A DNA stretch of 64,000 nt, from NCBI GenBank assembly GCA_963693085.1, contig OY856409.1, positions 1,331,644,415-1,331,708,414 of the forward strand, written 5' to 3'. This stretch comes from Alisma plantago-aquatica. Taxonomy: Eukaryota; Streptophyta; Magnoliopsida; Alismatales; Alismataceae. Positions 12,405-23,550 of the stretch are shown one piece after another. The notes below the pieces were generated by a model. It worked only from the letters and a program-made list of their open reading frames with translations, was not told the DNA's origin and searched no databases. A program made the translations under genes and the position numbers. Position 1 is the first letter of the stretch. Each line of letters begins with the position of its first letter.

Positions 12405-13296
12405 AAACTTCCATTATTGTTTCAGTGAGACCAACAAATATGGTTGTCATGCAACGTTGGAAGGTTGCAGGTGCATTACAGAGGCCGAACAACATTCTTC
12501 TAAATGTGTATGTTCCGAATGGGCAGGTGAAAGTAGTTTTCTCTTGGTCATTTGGATGTATGGGTATTTGATAGAATCCAGAGTAACCATCGAGATAACA
12601 TAAATATTCTTGATGAACCAACCGTTCTAATACTTGATCAAGAAAAGGCATTGGGAAATGATCCTTTGGAGTTGCCTTGTTTAACTTCATGTAATCAATG
12701 CACATCCTCCACCCTGTAACCGTTCAAGTGGGGATGAGTTCATCATTTTCATTTCATATCATAGTAGTTCCACCTTTCTTTGGGACCACATGCACTGGAC
12801 TCACCCATGGTGAATTTGATATTGGATAGATTATCCCAGCAGTGAGTCGTTTAATGACTTCACGACGAACTACTTCCTTCATATTTGGATTCAATTTGCG
12901 TTGATGTTCAATAGTTGGCTTGTGATCTTCCATCGTGGGGATTTTGTGCATGCACATCTCTTGACTAACCCTAGTGAGGTTGCTCATCTTGTAGTTGATT
13001 TCTTTTCTTCTTTCCTTTAATTCCTTCAAAAGTTTGTCTTCTTGTTCCTTCGTTAGATCTGAATTTATGATGATAGGGAAGACCTTTAGTTCATCTAGAA
13101 ACACATATTTCAATCCTTCTGGTAGGGGCTTCATTTCAGGAGCTTGTGGCTTTTCACATGCTTCTTCAGTAACATCCACTGCTTTTGGTTCCTCAACCTT
13201 GGCTTCAGGATCTTCTTTAGCAGCATCGAGGTGGAAAACACAACTTTTCACTTTTTCATCATCTGAACTTTCTACATTCGGATTAGTAAGGGTCAT
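12397..13296 (-). pseudogene. Athila-type reverse transcriptase (N half) with acidic linker
   Basis: The first part is an acidic, low-complexity linker (many E, D and K residues). It is followed by the entry to reverse transcriptase: SPWVSPVHVVPKKGG, then CIDYMKLNKATPKDHFPMPF, LDGYSGFYQI and FGLCNAPATFQRCM. Two in-frame TGA stops lie between the linker and CIDY (at 12754 and about 12736); the second is at a position where relatives carry Arg. The frame runs into VYG and a stop, while the next segment starts in another frame at the catalytic MDD. Confidence 0.9.
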
Positions 13297-13326
13297 CCCT
13301 AAAGGATCTTCTTGTTCATAATCCTC

Positions 13327-14055
13327 CTACGTGAAGAGTGGCATCTTCTCTATGCACTCAATCAAGTAGACTTCCTCTTGCATGTTTGGTCTTCGCATGC
13401 TTTCAAAAACCTTGAATTCGAGAGTTTCTTTACCTAATCTGAGCAGCAAAGTCCATGCTTCAACATCGATCAGAGCTCTTGCGGTGGTGAGGAATGGACA
13501 TCCAAATATGAGAGGGTATCTAGTGTCTTCCTTTATGTCCATGATTACAAAGTCACAAGGGACATAGGAATCTTTTCCAACCTTGGCAGGGACATCCTCA
13601 ATGATTCCTAAAGGGGGAGTCACAGTGTTATCTACAAGTTGTATGGTCATGCCAGTTGGGAGAAGTTCAGCAAACCCCAGCCTTTTGCAAAGGCTAAGTG
13701 GCATGATTGAAATGATAGCACCCAGATCGGTCAATCCTTTCTTATAGGAAGAATCACCGATATGGCAAGAAATCCCAAAAGATCCTGGATCTTTCTGCTT
13801 CTTGGGCATCTTACTCTGGATGATATCTGAAGTAGTCATTGCCAACTTGACTGTCTCATACTCTTCAATTATGTATTTCCTTGTCAGAAGTGACTTTAAA
13901 TATTTTGTCCAAGCTGGTATCTTAGCCAAAGAATCTAAAAAGGGTATATCAACATGAAGATTTTTCATAGCCTCCTTGAACTTATTGAAATAAGTGTCGA
14001 GCTTGGTTTGCTTCAAACGAGCTGGGAAAGGGGGACGAGGCTTGTATCCTGGCAC
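13327..14055 (-). pseudogene. Athila-type Gag C-terminus and aspartic protease
   Basis: The frame opens with the proline-rich PGYKPRPPFPARL stretch seen at this place in Athila elements. It continues through FGISCHIGDSSYKKGLTDLG into the protease active site DLGAIISIMPLSL, and ends with IFGCPFLTTARALIDV, the protease flap and C-terminal signature. It is in frame with the neighbours on both sides and is separated from them only by stop codons (TAG at 13327, TAA at 14098). The listed start is not a real initiation codon; the region was part of one polyprotein. Confidence 0.88.
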
Positions 14056-14097
14056 CTCTGGCTCTAGTGTTTCAGTTTCTTCATCAATAGGTTTATC

Positions 14098-15960
14098 TTA
14101 ATTTTCCTTGTCTGTCTTATTAGCAGTTACTGGTTCTTTTGGTTGAGACTCAGGAGTTGTAGAGTCTTCTATAATCACAGAGTCATCCTCATCTGTAATA
14201 ACCACAGGTGTCTTGATGGGAGGATCATAATAATCTTTTCCTAACCTGGTTGTGACAGCCTTCAGTTGTTTCGGATGCTTAGGATTGTTTTCTGATTGGC
14301 CAGCAAAGGCTCCAATAGGTGGTTTCATACTAGTTGCCAGTTGCGCTAGTTGAGATTCGATAGCCTTCTGATGGGCTTGCTGGTTAGTTATCATCGTCTG
14401 TTGGCTAGCTATCAATGTTTGTTGCGACTGTAACATCTTCTCAATGGTCAATAGCTTGTCATCAGGAGAGATGGGCTAGCTTGTTTCCCTTGTTGTTGAT
14501 TCTGGTAAGGGACTTGGTTGGGATTCTAAAATTGAGAGCTATTCTGATACTGGTTGTAGTTCCTGTTCTGAAAGTTTCCCCTAAAGTTCCCTTGATTTCC
14601 AAAGTTTTGTTGTTGGTTATATTGAAATCCTGGTGGGCCTCTTTGTTGATTAGTTGAACCAAGTTGTCGTGAGTTTTTTGCTCCTAAAGTATTTCCATAT
14701 TGAAAACCTGGTTGGTTCCTATTCTGATTCGGATTGTAATATCCTTGACCAGGGATGTGTTGACAGCTTTAAGATTTTCCATTTGACTATTATCTCCTTG
14801 CCCACATGCATTACTTAGAACAACATTGTAGATAACATTACATGCTAAAGTGGAATGATCAGTACCTTTACATTCTTCACAGAACAGTGAAGCTGACTTG
14901 ATCTGTTCTTGTTGTTGAGGGGGTGAACGTCATCTTCCAAAAGTAGTAAGGGATTATTCAATATGGTCTTGCTTGGCAACTAGGAGTTTGAGGGTTTCGG
15001 CGATAGACTTGTATTCTGGAATAACTTCAGCCATAGCTACTTTTAACACTCATTTACCTATAGATCTTCCCCAATTAGCTTGATTTTTAGCTCCAAGGGT
15101 AACAACCCTCCATGCACTGTCATAACTTTGACACATGAAGTTCCCTCCGGATGAGGAATCTAAGAATCTCTTGGCATCATCATCCACACCTCTATCAAAG
15201 ATCTCGATGAGTTGATTCTTGGGAATGCCATGGTGTGGACACTTGCGTAGAAGTTCCTTATATCTTTCACATGCTTCAGCAAAGGTTTCTCCAGGGGCTT
15301 GAGTGAACATTGTTATTCGTCCCCTAATTTCATAAGTGAGAGAAGGAGGGTAGAATTTTTCCTAAAAAACATTTTGAAGTTGTTCCCAGGTAGTGATGGG
15401 TTCGCACTTCAAGGAGTTTTACCAACTCATAGCTCTGTCAGCAAGAGAATACTTGAAAAGATAGAGTCTAATGGCATCGTCAGACACTCCATTTTGCTTG
15501 GTCATAGCACATAGATCAATAAACCTCAGAGGGTGTTCCTGACTATCTTCACCTTGTTTACCATAGAATAGGCCGTTTTGAAGCAAAGTGATCCAATGTG
15601 CTCGTATCTCAAAGTTTGAAGCATGGATAGGAGGGGGTTGGACTGGGTGGTGAACATCAGCAGCTTTAGGGATTGAGAACTCTCTAAGATCATTTTACAG
15701 TTCTGCTGCTCGCGCTGCTGCTTGTGCTGCTAGGATTTCTTCTTGAACTGCGGTTCTGGCTTCTTGCATGAGCCTCTCTCTCTCTGTGCATTGATGGCTT
15801 GAGCCACCCTTCAGTCTATCTCCTCTTCTTGAGCCATTCTTGCTTGGTTTTCTCTGTTCGGACGATGAAAGGTTCTGTCTATTTCATGATCAAAGCTGGC
15901 AGTGAGTGTGGGACTGTTCAATCGGTGCATACACCGGTCTTGGGGTACCTAAAATGAAAA
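14098..15960 (-). pseudogene. Athila-type gag, multiply frameshifted
   Basis: Pieces of a capsid protein can be read in different frames. They include RAHWITLLQNGLFYGKQGED and a Gag core with ETFAEACERYKELLRKCPHH (15050-15310). A CX2CX4HX4C zinc knuckle, CEECKGTDHSTLAC, is encoded near 14840-14880. A Gln/Asn-rich tail with repeated QQT motifs covers 14300-14700. Stops and frameshifts separate all of these. The knuckle is the RNA-binding part of Gag. The probable gene start is near 15960, just after the primer-binding site region. Confidence 0.85.
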
Positions 15961-16078
15961 AATCTGAAGTAAGATTGATGGAGTGGAGTGAAATTCAAGT
16001 AGATGATCGATTGTATCAAAAGAAAACAAAATCCTAGATTATCCTTAAAAGAACTAGATTTGACACACTGATTTTGTT

Positions 16079-16097
16079 GTCCCCGGCAACAGTGTCA
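16079..16097 (-). other. Degenerate primer-binding site of the Athila-type element
   Basis: The minus strand reads TGACACTGTTGCCGGGGAC. Athila elements use a tRNA-Asp type site of the form TGGCGCCGTTGCCGGGGA; three bases near the start differ here. It lies five bases inside the LTR boundary proposed at 16103. Confidence 0.8.
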
Positions 16098-16479
16098 GAA
16101 TTTGACGTGGAATATTATCGCACTAACGAACTCACTCGGGGTTGAAATCCCCGAGCTTTTACCAAAACCTCGTGTAATAATACCACCCGCAAGCGGACGG
16201 GTCTTATCGCAGTATAGTTAAGGATCGAATCCCAAAGAACAACATTTTTAAGAATCTTTGTCAGTCGAATCTAGCTCAAGCAAGACTAATATTTAGAACG
16301 ATTGATTGGTTTGTGGTTAATTAAACTAATTGCAAGAAAGTAAAAGAGCAAAATTTAAATTTGTTCTAGATTAATGATATGGAATCATTGGGATGGTATC
16401 GAGTTTCACCACCACTGCACATGCAAATACATCCTAACACATAACATCCAAGCAAGTATCTAACTATCCAAATGAAGCT

Positions 16480-16900
16480 GTTGTGAACCCTCCACGAGGA
16501 TAGGCTCATGTAAGTGTCACCTTAGGTATCGGATTTCTCGTCACCCTCCGGATCACTCACTTATGGCTCCGAAGATACAACATCCAACTAAGGTTGAGGC
16601 CCCCCTTACGGGTAGGCACACAGAAGCGTCACCGTGGGCTAGATGGCTCATCCCCTCACAGATCATACACTTACGACCTCAAGGAATCCTATCAGAAATT
16701 CTCATCAAGGAGTCAACCGTTCTAACCAACAAGCAGGTAGGTGATTTGTCTGCAAGCAAACATCGATGATAAACAAAGAAGATACAAAGTCCAACTGAAG
16801 TTGTGGGCCCCCCTTGTGGGTAGGCACACAGAAGCGTCATTGTAGGCTAGATGACTCATCCCCTCACGGATCACACACTTACTACCTCAAGGAATCCCAT
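16480..16900 (+). repeat. Degenerate tandem duplication of about 208 bp in the Athila-type LTR
   Basis: The stretch at 16569-16692 (gaagatacaacatccaact to caaggaatcc) recurs at 16777-16900 with about 15 percent differences. Both include gggtaggcacacagaagcgtc and catcccctcac. A weaker third partial copy lies at about 16480-16568. Confidence 0.75.
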
Positions 16901-17519
16901 TCTATTTCTAGTTTGGGATTCTAGCTCATTAATGGACATTCTACTCCACATATAGAAGTTTTCACAATGTAGAGATGAACATGATGAAGGCAAGCACGTA
17001 ATCAGGCTACAAACATTATCAATTAGCAATGAAATGAAAAGTTATATACATTGCCTTGGAATGTTAAATGAAAAGACATGAAAGCATGGGCAGCGGGGCT
17101 AGTCCCCGCACCCCAGCAAAAAGGAACTACTCGCTCATGATGTGAGAAACAAGAAGAACAAGAGAGAAGGAAGATTCTGCCATGAGCATGATACAGAAGG
17201 TAGTCGTAGCTCACTGAAGATGATGCGGTCTTCTATGTCGTGTCGGGGCAGATCTGGATGAGGAGGAAGAACCTCCAAGGTAGGCTAGGCAGACCTTCTT
17301 CTCCACCTTCTTTCTCTTCTCAGCCTCCTTGCTCGCAGCTAGAGGAGGTGTGGGCAGCTTGACAATGGTGTGAAGATAGTGGAGTGGTGGCGGTGTGGAA
17401 GGGAGGTCGATCCTTTGCTCAAGTAGCCTTTCGGCATCCTGGACTCGATGCCCAAAATGAGGACTCTGATGGTCCTATTTGTAGGCTTGGATGGGGTACT
17501 CACGTTTTTGTTGTGAATT

Positions 17520-18515
17520 CCTTCCAAACGGTTTGGAGCAACTGGTTTGCTCAAACAGTTTGGAGCAAATGGTCTTGGAGACCGTTTGACATCCAAACGG
17601 TCTTGGCTTCTATCGATTTGCTTCGTCCAAATGGTTTTGAATATATGACCATACGGTCTTTACTTCTCAATCGGTCTCTACCTCCAATCGGTTTGGTTGC
17701 TTTTTCCCAAACGGTTTGGTTTCTTTCAAGGAGCAAACGGTCTTCAGTAAACGGTTTTGCATATCGATGCCTTACGCAACCGGTCTTGGAGACCAATACT
17801 CATCTAAACGGTCTCTGCTCTCAGCGTCATCCGAATGGTTTAGAAGGCCGATTGGACTGACCAAACGGTCTTGGAGACCGATTGTTCTGACCAAACGGTC
17901 TTGGCTTCTTTGCTCTATCGATCTTGAATACTGATCGGTTGTGTGCCCCAAACGGTCTTGCTCAGATTGGTCTTGATTGTCCAACCGATCTCGAGTCCAA
18001 GCGGTTTGGAGATGCAAACAGTCTTGGAGACTGATGGGTTCCAATAGGTCTTGAGACCGAACGGTCTTTGTCTCCAACCAGTCTTGGTTCCAACCTATCT
18101 TGAGGACCGATGAGGCTTGCACGGTCTTGCTGATCCAAATGTTCTTGAGTCCAAATGGTCTTGGGGAACGATTGACATCCAAATGGTTTTGGATCGTTTG
18201 CATCAATACGGTTTACATATGCGCACCAAACGGTCTTCGCTTCATTGATTGGTCTTGGTACTCGAACGGTCTCGTCGGTGACTGGCCTATCGGTCTTGAG
18301 ACCGTATGCTCCAAACGGTCTTGAAATGTAAACACTTTGGCATCCAAACGGTCTTTGGCGTCCAAACGGTCTTGAGTCCAAACGGTCTTGGGGACCGTTC
18401 GGGCAGGCGGCAGGTGGAGTACCGTGTGGGTGAACAGCTAAGACCAAGAGGTCAAAACCATATGGGTAGACCGTTAGGGCAAACCATTTGGTCAAGACCG
18501 ATTGATCAAGACCAA
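17520..18515 (+). repeat. AAACGGTC palindrome array in the Athila-type LTR
   Basis: Roughly 35-40 full or half copies of AAACGGTCTTGAGACCGTTT and variants (AAACGGTCTTGGAGACCG, CGATTGGTCTTG and similar) are packed into about 1 kb with irregular spacing and both orientations. Several long frames (17384-17860, 17772-18206, 17962-18495) are open only because the repeat lacks stops; their translations are runs of degenerate NGL, ETV, DRL and KPFG blocks. The same motif occurs in the Tekay LTRs. Confidence 0.88.
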
Positions 18516-18540
18516 AGTTGAGAGGATCTTTGAGTAAATT

Positions 18541-19714
18541 TCATATGATGGTTGAACCTTATCAAGACCTACACAAAATCAACATAAATCTAGTTAATAC
18601 TCTTAATAATTGGATCAGTTAAGAAATCTTGAATTTTGTGAGATTTAGGAGATGAAATCGAAAGTATTGAATCGAATTGGTCCCAAAAAGATGACTGAAA
18701 ATCATGATGAATATGCATTCATCATAAGCTTTTGTCATTTGTCTTTTTCCAGATTTTAATAATATTTCCTACCTAAGTAATGTTAATTCAAAAAAAATAT
18801 TAAATCATTTTTTAGTTTTCTCATATAAAATATAAATATATGATGTGGTACATGCATGTAAACATGCACATTTACTAGTATAATCATAATCATGTAAGAA
18901 ACTATATTTTTTTATTTCTATCCTTCATATAACATGGATACGGAATAGATGCTTCTCCTTAATATCATTGAACTCGTTTCAGTCTTAGTTTCCTATCTTT
19001 TACATTTTATCTGAGCAATTAGTTGTGTATGACGTTAAACTATTTTATTTAAGTGCCCTCACTCATCTGATTAAATCTGATGTAATCTAACTCACCACTG
19101 GATAGAATCTCATTTTTGCTGTTGTGATAGTTGCTGCATTTTTTGGGACTAATCTGCTAAATAAATAAAAAATTATCAACACGATGTAATTGAAATTTCT
19201 TATAGTAGTACTTGTAATGATAATATTTGGTCTGAAATATAGGTCACATAGAGTGCTCTTTAGCATCACATAAGTCTTGGGTATTGAACGTTGAAATGTC
19301 AAATGAAAATCAACAGGAGTGAGGAAGTATTGGATTGTTAGACTTGTGAAAAAGGTTTTGTCTCCCCCATTTAGTGTTGTCATTATATTCGGACATCACA
19401 TGACACTGCTATTATCATATAAATACGCATGTGATTTTCACCATGAAGGAGAAAAGACCTAAACCCTCAATTACAAAAATCGGAAATATGCATTTCTGAA
19501 AGTTCATATTGACGAATTAAAAGTGTATGTACTCAACTTTATATTATAAGTTAATATATGCAAAAACCGCCAAAGGACCCAAACAACTAATTAGGAGCAT
19601 GTCAGAGTGAAGATAGGAGCAAGCCTTTCAGCAACCGTGATGACCAAGCCAGAGTGATGACTATGAATCGAAATTACAAATGTGGGAAACTAATACGGAA
19701 ACATAGAGCCATTT
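18541..19714. other. AT-rich region without recognisable genes
   Basis: No retroelement motif or host gene is recognised. A 98-codon minus-strand frame at 19087-19383 has no known motif and no support. The last five bases (19710-19714, CATTT) are the left target-site duplication of LARD0. The outer end of the Athila-type LTR may extend a little into this stretch. Confidence 0.6.
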
Positions 19715-22127
19715 TGTGAAAGATTAGATTTCTGGCTTAATTCCGAAGACGAAATTTCTTTTAAGGTGTGTAGGATGTGATGGAGTGGATTTTTGGAATC
19801 CTTAAATGTCCAATGACTTAGGTAAAAGTATATTCTTGAGTTAGAATGAGAGTTCCAAGCTTTTGACAAAGTAGGTGTGTTGATGTGAAGTTGATATCAT
19901 GATTAAGATCTCTCTTTTGATGCCTTTTTGAAGAATTTAATTGAATGGTCTACTGGTTGAGTTTTGGCACAAAATTTGATTAGACGGTAACTTGAGTGGT
20001 AGGAAAGCTATGGTTAAAATTTGGTGGCAATTGGATGTTCCTAAAGGAAGTTATTAAGGTTTGAAATTTGAGAAATAATGTGTATATTTGATGATTTATG
20101 GACCTAAGTCCTGACTTAGCTAGTGTCATGCACCCCCTGCTTATGGGTCTGGTATGTGCGGTCAGATCCTATCCCTAGATATCTAATCTAGTGGAAGTGC
20201 CCTTTAACTTGAGTAAACCACGGATGGGCTCAAGTGAGGGACTCACTCAGACCATTTGATTGGAAATCAAAGGTCACTATGTTGTCTCCAACCTAGCAGT
20301 TACAAGCTCAACCATGAAGGCAACCACGCACGTTGCCCTACCTTGTTGGTCATGGCTGGAGAGTGGGAAATCCCCTGGTAGTTGGACTTGCCTCCCCATC
20401 ATGATCTGTTTTGACCCCATTTTATAGTCATAATGTGTAGCGAGCAGGGAGAACAAGCTCCCGGTTTCCCATGCCTCTCCACTGCATTCACTGGGTCATG
20501 GGAGAAGAATGAGTTGGGAGATCGAGAGATGATCGGAGGAAAATGAGTGGGCGGGAAGGAAGACCGAGGTCAGGGGAACCCAACCCAACTACTCCCATAG
20601 GCCCTCATGGCTGTTTTGATGATGGCCGAAGGGCACCCCATCGGAGAAGGAGATGAGTTTGAGACCTGCTCGTTATGAGTTTCCACCGCAAATGGAGACT
20701 GGAGGAGAGTTCCTAGAGGCTCGATGATGCTAGTGGTTATTGTGTATGTGTGTAAGATCATCAGAGGTGATAACCCCTCTTTCTGCCCACCGTAGCCAGA
20801 ACCATGACGGTGGCGCCCTTAAGGGGAGTGAGATCCATAGTGTCATCCAAGAAGACGATCAACTATGGAGGTCCGGAAGAGGTATTCGAACCTAATGGCA
20901 CCCTTGTAAGACAAGTAGGAGCACCGTGTCACCTCGAGTTCCTCACCGGAGGAGCTGCCTAGCGGAGGCACCCTACTCCATAGAGGAAACAGGGGCAGTG
21001 GACTGGATCGTGAACAGGAAAGTGAGAAAGAAGGCGCGGACCAGGTAAGCGGACCCAGGGATCCACAGATCGCAGGCAGGATCCGGCTCGGGAGGACCAA
21101 GAGAAGGAGGTGCCCAGCCCAGGACACATGGCGCCCACCAATAGGCCAGATAGAGGTAAAATCCTTAGAATGACTCAGATCTTCCAAAATTCATAGTAAT
21201 TAGTATGTTTATCAGAAAAATACAAATAAGGTACCAAACTTCTTAGAAAAATGAATAGAACACAGTAGAATGATAATATCAGTCTTTTGACAATTAAATC
21301 TTAGCAATATCATGTAATATGTGTAATTCTTGTTTAATGGATAATAAATATCAAACGATGACCTATAATTATGAGAAAATACCAGTAGATCATAAATCAT
21401 GTTTATAATCCATCTGATGTCAGTAATTATGTTGTTGATGCACCAAAGCATATAATTTGATTAATATGGCTAATTAGGGCTAATAACACTAAAGATGATG
21501 CAATTAATGCACACATGCTTAATAAATGATGAAACTCACAAAGTAAGCTCATATCAGTATATGGAACCTCAATTTTAATTATGAGATCAGGTTTATACAC
21601 GAAATCCATGTTATATGAAGATGACCCTTGATGCATGGGTTATAACCCTAATTTGTATAATGTATATAAAATAGGGTTAATATGTGCACACAAAAAAAAG
21701 ATATGGAACCTAAGGTTCAGATAATGAACCATAATCTAGAAAACAACATCAGTAAGATAATTCTATGACAAGAATGCAAGTAATGGTGCACATATCCAAA
21801 TGAGTAAGCAAACCCTAAAATGGATATAACTAGGGTTAAGGTGATGAGAATCTAATGGTGATATATAATCTTGTCTTAATCAGCGTTTGACCAAAGATAT
21901 AGTTGACATAAGGAATATGATGATTAGGTTTGTTCTTGATCAAGGTAAGCCATTACCTCTTGCTTGGTTTATTATACATTATGCTTGTGTTATATGGTAG
22001 TAAAGACTTGGCATATGGTATTGATTGAAATTATTGTCTTGTATGATATGTTGCTTGAATTTCCATACTTATGTCTATGAACACTTACAAACATAAAATA
22101 GATGTTCCATCATAAGATAGTTCATAA

Positions 22128-22262
22128 ACCACTTGGTGGTAGAGCGCATGTATAATGATCACAAACCACTTGGTGGTAGATCATATGATGTTTTTATAAT
22201 GATCACAAACCACTTGGTGGTAGATCATAAGGCCTAAAGATGTCACAGCTACTTGGTGACAG
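22128..22262 (+). repeat. ACCACTTGGTGGT palindrome repeats (LARD0 LTR)
   Basis: Three exact copies of the 13-base palindromic unit start at 22128, 22165 and 22209, each flanked by gatc or gagc half-sites. A decayed fourth, gctacttggtgac, lies near 22247. The right LTR has the same array at 59887-60022. Confidence 0.85.
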
Positions 22263-22479
22263 ACGCACGAGATGTATGATGGAAATGTGCTTAAAATATG
22301 TGTTCTCTTTTGTTAATGAACATCTTTGTGCAAGTATATGATTTTCTAATATTTCTTTATAACTGCCAAGTATTAGTTTTATCTTATTTCCAAGATATGA
22401 TGAGAGGTATATAAAAGACATGTAGGCATACTTACTACAATATTCTTGAATATTGTGCTGACGTGTTCCACATGTAATG

Positions 22480-22949
22480 TCGGTCACCGCTTCACTTGGA
22501 TGATGTCAGTGAGAGGACCTTGTAAAGGTCATTAAGGCCACAGTGTATGCATATGAAGATGCTTTAATCAAGTAATGGTTGAGAAATCCCAGGATCCATA
22601 GGAGTCATGGGCTGATGTGAAGCAGACTGACATGCAATTCACTGTGGGTGAATATGTGTTATGAAAACCCGACCCCTCTAAGCTATAGCTAAGAAAGTTG
22701 AGTCCCTGATACATGGGTCCATTTGAGATGGATAGATGGAGTTGCTTATGTTTAGCCTTACCCCTCAGGATAATATGATGATTGGTGTATTCCATGTGTT
22801 TGACCTAGAGCACTATGTGAGATACCTGAGCCATGTGTTGAGCATTGAACTTATTGAACTCCAAGGGAAGCTAACTTACCCTGAGTCACCTTGAGGGTAT
22901 GAGATACTGAGATGAGAGAGAGCTCAGGAGTAAAGAATAGAATAAAGGT
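22480..22949. other. Unrecognised part of the replaced LTR segment
   Basis: This stretch has no match in the partner LTR and no recognisable coding motif. It joins directly to the antisense gag fragment, so the two may have arrived together from another chromovirus-type element. Confidence 0.5.
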
Positions 22950-23425
22950 TCTATTGGAGCACCATCCCACCAATGGCAAGCGCTTCCTTTTAAAAGGTAC
23001 AATGCATGCCTAACTTTATCAGTTTCTGGGATTCTAAGGATTCAAAAGGCTTTCTCCAACTCAGTGAGCCATTAATCTGTCTCTGCTGGCTCAGCTGTAC
23101 TGGCACATTCGATGGCTCCTACCCATCGTAATCGGTTAAAGGTCTTACCAAATCCATGTACCTCCTTAGGAACGGGTGTCCTAGCTGCTGGTGCTGGCAT
23201 TTGATCTGCCATACACGTCATTGTGGTCACGAACTGCCTGAAAAGAGCATGAAAGGCTATGTTTTCTAGCATGGCTTGATCAAGATGGGGATTCTCAGGC
23301 ATTGGTTCCTCTCTAGCATGTCCCTTGCACCTCCTCCTGGTACATCAACACTACTCTCAATAGCATGTTCTTCTTATTGTTCATGTGCATGTGCTACTGT
23401 GTTTCCTTCTAACTCCCTTGATTTT
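22950..23425 (-). pseudogene. Antisense Tekay-type gag fragment inside LARD0 5' LTR
   Basis: On the minus strand it encodes the N-terminal region of a chromovirus Gag: a GGGARD leader, FVTTMTCMADQMPAPAART, GFGKTFNRLRWVGA, a stop, then WLTELEKAF, a stop, and ILRIPETDKVRHALYLLKGS. These line up in order with the Tekay gag at 42337-43668. There is at least one frameshift near 23300 and two stops. It is absent from the other LTR of LARD0. Confidence 0.88.
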
Positions 23426-23538
23426 CTTCTTCTTAGCCTAGTGTGGGGTGTTTAAATTGGAATTCTCGCTGAGGTGAGGGTTTCAATTTGGACGTCACAC
23501 ATCAGATTAAGTTTTAGAAAATTCAGGGACGTCACAGG

Positions 23539-23550
23539 TGGTATCAGAGC
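23539..23550 (+). other. LARD0 primer-binding site (tRNA-iMet)
   Basis: TGGTATCAGAGC, an exact match to the common initiator-methionine tRNA site. It starts two bases after the LTR end GTCACA at 23536. Confidence 0.93.

Larger units (their letters stand above)
16103..18540 (-). repeat. 5' LTR of the Athila-type element (outer end approximate)
   Basis: The inner edge is TGACGTGG next to the primer-binding site. The outer edge cannot be fixed because the other LTR is outside the window; motif-array sequence typical of the LTR runs to about 18515. The start includes the cgcaagcggacgggtc block common in plant LTRs of this type. The LTR contains a tandem duplication and a large palindrome array, listed separately. 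Long open frames here arise from repeats and are not genes. Confidence 0.75.
19715..23536 (+). repeat. LARD0 5' LTR, with a replaced segment
   Basis: It matches the right LTR (25844-26983 plus 58632-60551) from its start to about 22480 and again from about 23375 to the end. Between these points it has about 895 bases where the right LTR has about 220 unrelated bases (60237-60455). The extra part includes an antisense Tekay-type gag fragment. Confidence 0.88.

Noticed and set aside
17384..18521. Several overlapping open frames of 70-177 codons on both strands
   Set aside because: They are open in many frames at once because the AAACGGTC repeat has no stops. Translations are repetitive words with no domain.
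19087..19383. 98-codon minus-strand frame in the AT-rich region
   Set aside because: No recognisable motif, no GC-rich coding signature like the Ubl genes, and no splice context that I could support.
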